Assembly: GCA_943359555.1 (NCBI GenBank)
Contig: CALRHW010000020.1
Span: forward strand, 1 to 9,329
From: Parcubacteria group bacterium
GTDB taxonomy: Bacteria; Patescibacteriota; Minisyncoccia; Phycocordibacterales; CALRHW01
Reading direction: 5' to 3'
DNA: 9,329 nt
A model generated the notes under the pieces. The model saw only the letters and a program-made list of their open reading frames with translations, was not told the origin of the DNA and made no database searches. Position 1 is the stretch's first letter, and every line of letters begins with the position of its first letter. The translations under genes and the position numbers were made by a program. This document shows, piece by piece, positions 6,544-9,329 of the stretch.

Positions 6544-7968
6544 ATGAACCCAAAAGGCTCTACAAATAAAACACCAGCGAGAAGTGGCGGAGCGAGACCA
6601 GTGTCTCGTTTTAGTCATGCAAGTACTGGTTCTAGTGCTGGCACTGGAGGCTCTCGTCCTGCGCACGGCGGACACAGTCGTTTTTCTGGCGCTGGACGTT
6701 CTGCTGGACCTAGCCGTGGTGGCAGTTTTGGCGGAAGTCGTGGTCCTAGTCGAGCTGGAAGCTTCGGAGGAAACCGTGGCAATTTTGGTGGCTCTCGTAA
6801 CGGTTCACGTGGCGGAAGTCGCGGTAGTGGTGGCGGAGGCAATCGCGGTCGCGCAGGAATGGGCGAGCGTATTGACGTTTCAAAATTTATAAACAAAACA
6901 GTTATTTCTGAAGAGATAGAAGTTTTTAAACCTGAGCACAATTTTACAGATTTTAATATCAGCGAACAGTTAAAGCGTGCGGTCATTATAAAAGGTTACA
7001 AAGATCCGACTCCTATTCAAGACCGAGCCATTCCACATATTCTAAAAGGTGCAGATCTTGTAGGTATTGCCAACACTGGCACAGGAAAAACCGCAGCTTT
7101 TCTTATTCCACTCATAAACAAAGTGCTTCTAAATCCACAAGAATCTGTGATGATTATTGTGCCGACTCGTGAACTTGCTATTCAGATTGACCAAGAGTTA
7201 CAAGGTTTTACAAAAGGTATGAAAGTTTTTTCTGTGTGTTGCGTGGGTGGTGCACCTATTGGTCCACAAATCCGAGATTTAAAATTTCACAATCAATTTA
7301 TCATTGGTACGCCGGGCCGATTAAAAGATCTTATTGATCGAAAAATGATCCGTCTTGCACAATTTAAATCTATCGTACTTGATGAAGCTGATCGCATGCT
7401 TGATATGGGATTTATTACCGATATGCGTTTTGTAATGGCGGGAATGCCTAAAGAAAGACAAACCCTTTTCTTTTCTGCGACTCTTTCACCAGAAATTGAA
7501 AAGCTTATTGGTGAATTTCTTAAAACTCCGGTGCGTATTTCCGTAAAAACTCGCGACACTTCAAAAAACGTGGAGCAAGACATCGTGCGTGTAGAGCGTG
7601 GAGGCAACAAGCTGGAAGTACTTCACAGTCTTTTGAATCAAGAAGGATTTAGTAAGGTGCTCATTTTTGGTCGCACAAAACACGGTGTAGAAAAACTTTC
7701 TGTAATGCTCGCTGGAAAAGGTTTCAAGGCGGAATCAATTCATGGTGATAAAAATCATTCAAAACGACAAAAAGCTTTGAACCTTTTTAAAGATAATCAA
7801 ATAAAAATTCTTGTTGCGACAGACGTGGCTGCTCGCGGACTAGACATTTCTGATATTTCTCACGTAATCAACTATGATTTGCCTGCGACTTACGACGATT
7901 ATGTACATCGCATTGGACGCACAGGACGTGGCACGAAAAAAGGAAAAGCTTTGACTTTTATTGAATAA
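6544..7968 (+). CDS. DEAD-box RNA helicase with N-terminal Gly/Arg/Ser-rich tail
   Basis: 474 residues from the ATG at 6544. Residues 1-107 are low-complexity Gly, Ser and Arg with repeated SRGG, SRGP and NRG units. All core motifs follow: Q-motif (F134 to Q159), motif I ANTGTGKT (176-183, Asn for the common Gln), PTREL (207-211), TPGR (256-259), DEAD (280-283), SAT (311-313), IV LIFGRTK (373-379), V ATDVAARGLD (425-434) and VI HRIGRTGR (455-462). The protein stops 12 residues after motif VI, without the C-terminal RNA-binding extension of CsdA/DeaD or DbpA. The tail may replace it in gripping RNA. ATP-dependent unwinding is secure; the substrate (rRNA assembly, mRNA or cold response) is inferred from the preceding RRM gene. 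Confidence 0.93.
   Translation: MNPKGSTNKTPARSGGARPVSRFSHASTGSSAGTGGSRPAHGGHSRFSGAGRSAGPSRGGSFGGSRGPSRAGSFGGNRGNFGGSRNGSRGGSRGSGGGGNRGRAGMGERIDVSKFINKTVISEEIEVFKPEHNFTDFNISEQLKRAVIIKGYKDPTPIQDRAIPHILKGADLVGIANTGTGKTAAFLIPLINKVLLNPQESVMIIVPTRELAIQIDQELQGFTKGMKVFSVCCVGGAPIGPQIRDLKFHNQFIIGTPGRLKDLIDRKMIRLAQFKSIVLDEADRMLDMGFITDMRFVMAGMPKERQTLFFSATLSPEIEKLIGEFLKTPVRISVKTRDTSKNVEQDIVRVERGGNKLEVLHSLLNQEGFSKVLIFGRTKHGVEKLSVMLAGKGFKAESIHGDKNHSKRQKALNLFKDNQIKILVATDVAARGLDISDISHVINYDLPATYDDYVHRIGRTGRGTKKGKALTFIE
6729..6821 (+). repeat. Degenerate coding repeats in the helicase tail
   Basis: The 12-mer TGGCGGAAGTCG occurs exactly at 6729-6740 and 6810-6821, within a stretch of related Gly-Ser-Arg codons. 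At protein level the units resemble SxxGSFGGxRG. This looks like past slippage or unequal duplication in the low-complexity region. Confidence 0.6.
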
Positions 7969-7972
7969 ATGA

Positions 7973-7994
7973 GGCGCGCGCCTGCGGGCGCGCC
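7973..7994. repeat. GC-rich inverted repeat after the helicase gene
   Basis: GGCGCGC (7973-7979) pairs with GCGCGCC (7988-7994); the inside adds CC with GG around TGC, leaving one bulged G. It starts 5 bases after the helicase stop. No T-run follows on either strand, so it is not a canonical intrinsic terminator, although its position at a gene end suggests an RNA 3'-end or stability role. Confidence 0.6.
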
Positions 7995-8022
7995 AAAAAG
8001 CCTAAAAATTTAAACTAAAACA

Positions 8023-8211
8023 ATGCCCACCGCAACACCAAAAAAGAATATAAAACCAAACCTAAAAGTCATTTCAAAAAAGACTTTTCAAAGCGCTGGA
8101 AAATGGATTGAAAAACCACGTCTTTCTGAAATACTTATTTGTGTTTGTACTAATAAATATATTAAAACTCGCAAAGACCAGACTGTGTGTGTGAGGTGTA
8201 TGATGCGGTAA
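8023..8211 (+). CDS. Small cysteine-containing protein, unknown
   Basis: 62 residues from an ATG with no Shine-Dalgarno site. The first half is Lys-rich and basic. The second half holds CVC and CVRC, i.e. C-x-C-x(13)-C-x2-C, which could bind one zinc ion as a small ribbon; the text between (Arg-Lys-Asp-Gln before the second pair) resembles zinc-ribbon wording, but I recognise no family. The frame ends directly against the DoxX remnant: the codon after its TAA is the first recognisable DoxX residue in the same frame. Its C-terminus may therefore have been shaped by the deletion that damaged that gene. It could be a real small gene, a truncated one, or a chance ORF. Confidence 0.45.
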   Translation: MPTATPKKNIKPNLKVISKKTFQSAGKWIEKPRLSEILICVCTNKYIKTRKDQTVCVRCMMR

Positions 8212-8372
8212 TATGCACAGTTTAAAGGGATAAAAAATCCAAAGCTTGCGGTGGTGGGTCCAGGATTATCGGTGCTTTTTGGAAAGAAACAGATCCTCAA
8301 GCAAAAATGGGTGATAAAATAAATTTTTACAAAAATCTAGCTCTTATTGGCGCGCTATTGATGATGGTTTAA
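8212..8372 (+). pseudogene. DoxX-family membrane protein remnant with internal deletion
   Basis: Two DoxX fragments lie in different frames. From 8212, one frame reads YAQFKGIKNPKLAVVGPG and on to LSVLFG, matching the region after the first membrane helix. From about 8274 to a TAA at 8370-8372, another frame reads AFWKETDPQAKMGDKIN then FYKNLALIGALLMMV, matching the family's C-terminal conserved stretch and last helix. In intact proteins about 30 residues (a membrane helix) separate these parts; here they meet at 8270-8282. The N-terminal helix is absent too. An internal deletion with frame change, not a simple frameshift, explains this. DoxX proteins are small membrane proteins, some implicated in redox handling. 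No start codon or signal serves either piece, so it is very probably dead. Confidence 0.8.
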
Positions 8373-8448
8373 ATGTGTGGTAGTGTGTAGGGACGATGGT
8401 TATGTAAACTGCCTGTTCTTTAAAACAAAAAATTGCGTACAGCAAGAA

Positions 8449-8460
8449 AGGAAGGGGTGA
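8449..8460 (+). promoter_or_regulatory. Strong ribosome binding site of the orphan gene
   Basis: The purine block ending AAGGGGTGA matches the anti-Shine-Dalgarno complement (AGGAGGTGA) at 7 of 9 positions and lies 3 bases before the ATG at 8464. It is the strongest such site in the window and fixes the start of the 179-aa ORF. Confidence 0.75.
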
Positions 8461-8463
8461 ATA

Positions 8464-9003
8464 ATGACTGGAAAAATTATAGTTGAGCCACTTGGCTCAC
8501 TCGCGCGATTGTCAAACTTTACACTGGTTCCAGTCATGAGGTGGGCGGCTGGAAAGGGCGCGTGGTCTGATGAGCCTCAGATGACACACTTTTGGAACAA
8601 TCGGAGTCTTTCCACTCATGAAATAGAATGTCTTAATCCTGAGATGTTTTATAGTGGCGAACCAGACTTGACCGCGATAAAGCAGGGTTGGTGTCGATTC
8701 CATCTTCCAAGATATGGAGGATGGAAAGAGTTCTATGTACTTGCTCCTAACATTGAGAATTTTGATCAAGAGTTCTGGAGTGTAGGTTGGTTTGGAGAAA
8801 AGACAGCAGGAATATCTCGCGTTCCGATTTGCAAAGTAAATACGTTTTGTGGAGGGTGTCATTATATGACTCGAGTTTTGCGCTCACGAGAGCTAGTGGA
8901 TTTTTTCGGAATATCTTCAACAGGTGAGCAGATACCCTTGAAAAAAATAGGGGAGGGAAGAATCGGTTGTCGTAGAGAATTTGGCAATATAGCTCTACGG
9001 TAA
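8464..9003 (+). CDS. Orphan protein of unknown function (179 aa)
   Basis: A complete ORF with a strong Shine-Dalgarno site at its ATG and a hairpin terminator after its stop, so it is almost certainly expressed. The sequence begins MTGKIIVEPLGSLARL and has no signal peptide or membrane helix. It is rich in Trp, Phe, Tyr and Gly, with charged residues spread evenly, as in a folded soluble domain. It has six Cys; CKVNTFCGGCHY (about residues 122-133) is a compact C-x5-C-x2-C-H cluster that could bind a metal or form disulfides. I recognise no family and give no function. It sits alone, after a broken gene and before a gene-free structured region, with codon use more G-rich than the neighbouring housekeeping genes. 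Transfer or rapid divergence is possible. Confidence 0.8.
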   Translation: MTGKIIVEPLGSLARLSNFTLVPVMRWAAGKGAWSDEPQMTHFWNNRSLSTHEIECLNPEMFYSGEPDLTAIKQGWCRFHLPRYGGWKEFYVLAPNIENFDQEFWSVGWFGEKTAGISRVPICKVNTFCGGCHYMTRVLRSRELVDFFGISSTGEQIPLKKIGEGRIGCRREFGNIALR

Positions 9004-9039
9004 ATTTTCTACCCGAGTTTTTTATTGAATTTTTAAGCT

Positions 9040-9063
9040 CCCCGTCGCAGACGGGGCGCTTTT
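9040..9063 (+). terminator. Intrinsic terminator after the orphan gene
   Basis: CCCCGTC (9040-9046), loop GCA, GACGGGG (9050-9056), with a further GC/GC pair outside one mismatch, then four T. The T-run is short but the stem is strong; it starts 37 bases after the stop. Confidence 0.85.
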
Positions 9064-9082
9064 CATTTACTGGTTATAAATA

Positions 9083-9115
9083 AAAATAGGCACTCTTGGT
9101 CGGAGTGTCTATTTT
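9083..9115. terminator. Second hairpin, terminator-like
   Basis: Thirteen pairs (one G-T) join 9083-9095 and 9103-9115 around the loop TTGGTCG; the stem reads AAAATAGGCACTC against GAGTGTCTATTTT. A/T-rich ends flanking a GC core would allow termination in both directions. It may back up the preceding terminator or stop transcripts entering from the right. Confidence 0.5.
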
Positions 9116-9329
9116 AATAAGTCACGATTCACGGATCTCTTGTGATAACATCGCTTGAAGTGGTTACTGTACTACCTCATAACTTTATTATTAATCGTGA
9201 GTCGCAACTTTTCGCCAAGTCGACCTACTGGCTATGAATAAAGTGTGGCATACGACCTATCAAATAGTTATAAAGATTTGATAAAGTTTTGGGGAAAATG
9301 GCGCGCGGGCGGTCGCCCGCGCGCAACCC
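9116..9329. other. Gene-free structured stretch at the right end
   Basis: No credible ORF, tRNA or known RNA family was recognised. TCACGATT (9122-9129) pairs with AATCGTGA (9193-9200), enclosing a hairpin with GAAGTGGT (9157-9164) against ACTACCTC (9171-9178), 7 of 8 pairs. TATCAAAT (9258-9265) pairs perfectly with ATTTGATA (9276-9283). The density of pairings suggests a structured RNA or a regulatory leader for a gene beyond the edge, but no promoter was convincingly identified. Confidence 0.4.
9301..9324. repeat. Near-perfect 24-bp GC palindrome
   Basis: Eleven-base arms GCGCGCGGGCG and CGCCCGCGCGC meet with only GT at the centre. It is entirely G/C in an A/T-rich setting and lies outside any gene. 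No T-run follows before the window ends. Confidence 0.8.

Noticed and set aside
8205..8290. Programmed frameshift in an intact DoxX gene
   Set aside because: A frameshift alone cannot supply the roughly 30 residues missing between the two pieces, and the first helix is missing as well.
1..9329. CRISPR array, defence system or phage genes
   Set aside because: No regularly spaced direct repeats, Cas, nuclease, integrase or phage structural genes were seen on either strand.
9116..9329. tRNA, 6S RNA or RNase P RNA in the gene-free end
   Set aside because: There is no cloverleaf with a T-loop consensus, and no recognisable conserved core of either RNA could be placed.

Overview
The window looks like a chromosomal piece from a small-genome bacterium of the Candidate Phyla Radiation (Patescibacteria, Parcubacteria-like). 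This is an inference. It rests on the A/T-rich, Lys/Asn/Ile-rich coding style, very short intergenic gaps, several genes whose promoters lie almost on top of the start codon (leaderless or near-leaderless mRNAs), and a DoxX remnant with the wording usual in those genomes. TGA is a true stop (it ends the genes at 1741 and 3800), so the recoded UGA of Gracilibacteria/Absconditabacteria does not apply.

Layout. 1-323 (minus) is the start of a secreted protein of unknown function that runs off the left edge. A divergent promoter region separates it from a plus-strand group: a single-chain phenylalanyl-tRNA-synthetase-like protein carrying a fused FDX-ACB domain (533-1741), a DgkA-family lipid kinase (1751-2137) and an ABC-F ATPase (2171-3673). 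The ABC-F gene converges on a minus-strand pair, an RluF-like pseudouridine synthase (5186-5995) followed by a HI0933/YhiN-type flavoprotein (3800-5161). Between the converging genes lies a long imperfect inverted repeat that can act as a two-way terminator. A second divergent region (5996-6157) drives a small RRM RNA-binding protein (6158-6436), which ends in a textbook terminator. Next is a DEAD-box RNA helicase with a long Gly/Arg/Ser-rich N-terminal tail (6544-7968).

The right fifth is accessory in character: a GC-rich hairpin, a small cysteine-containing ORF (8023-8211), a broken DoxX gene with an internal deletion (8212-8372), an orphan 179-aa protein with the strongest Shine-Dalgarno site in the window (8464-9003), and then 326 bases without a gene that hold a terminator and several hairpins, ending in a near-perfect GC palindrome.

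Most of the recognisable genes serve translation and RNA handling: aminoacylation, a ribosome-associated ABC-F factor, rRNA modification, and an RRM/helicase pair of the kind linked to cold or RNA-structure stress. The observations most worth checking are the synthetase-like protein (mitochondrial-type single-chain layout plus altered amino-acid pocket motifs), the mutually exclusive pairings in the RRM mRNA leader, the DoxX remnant, and the structured gene-free right end.
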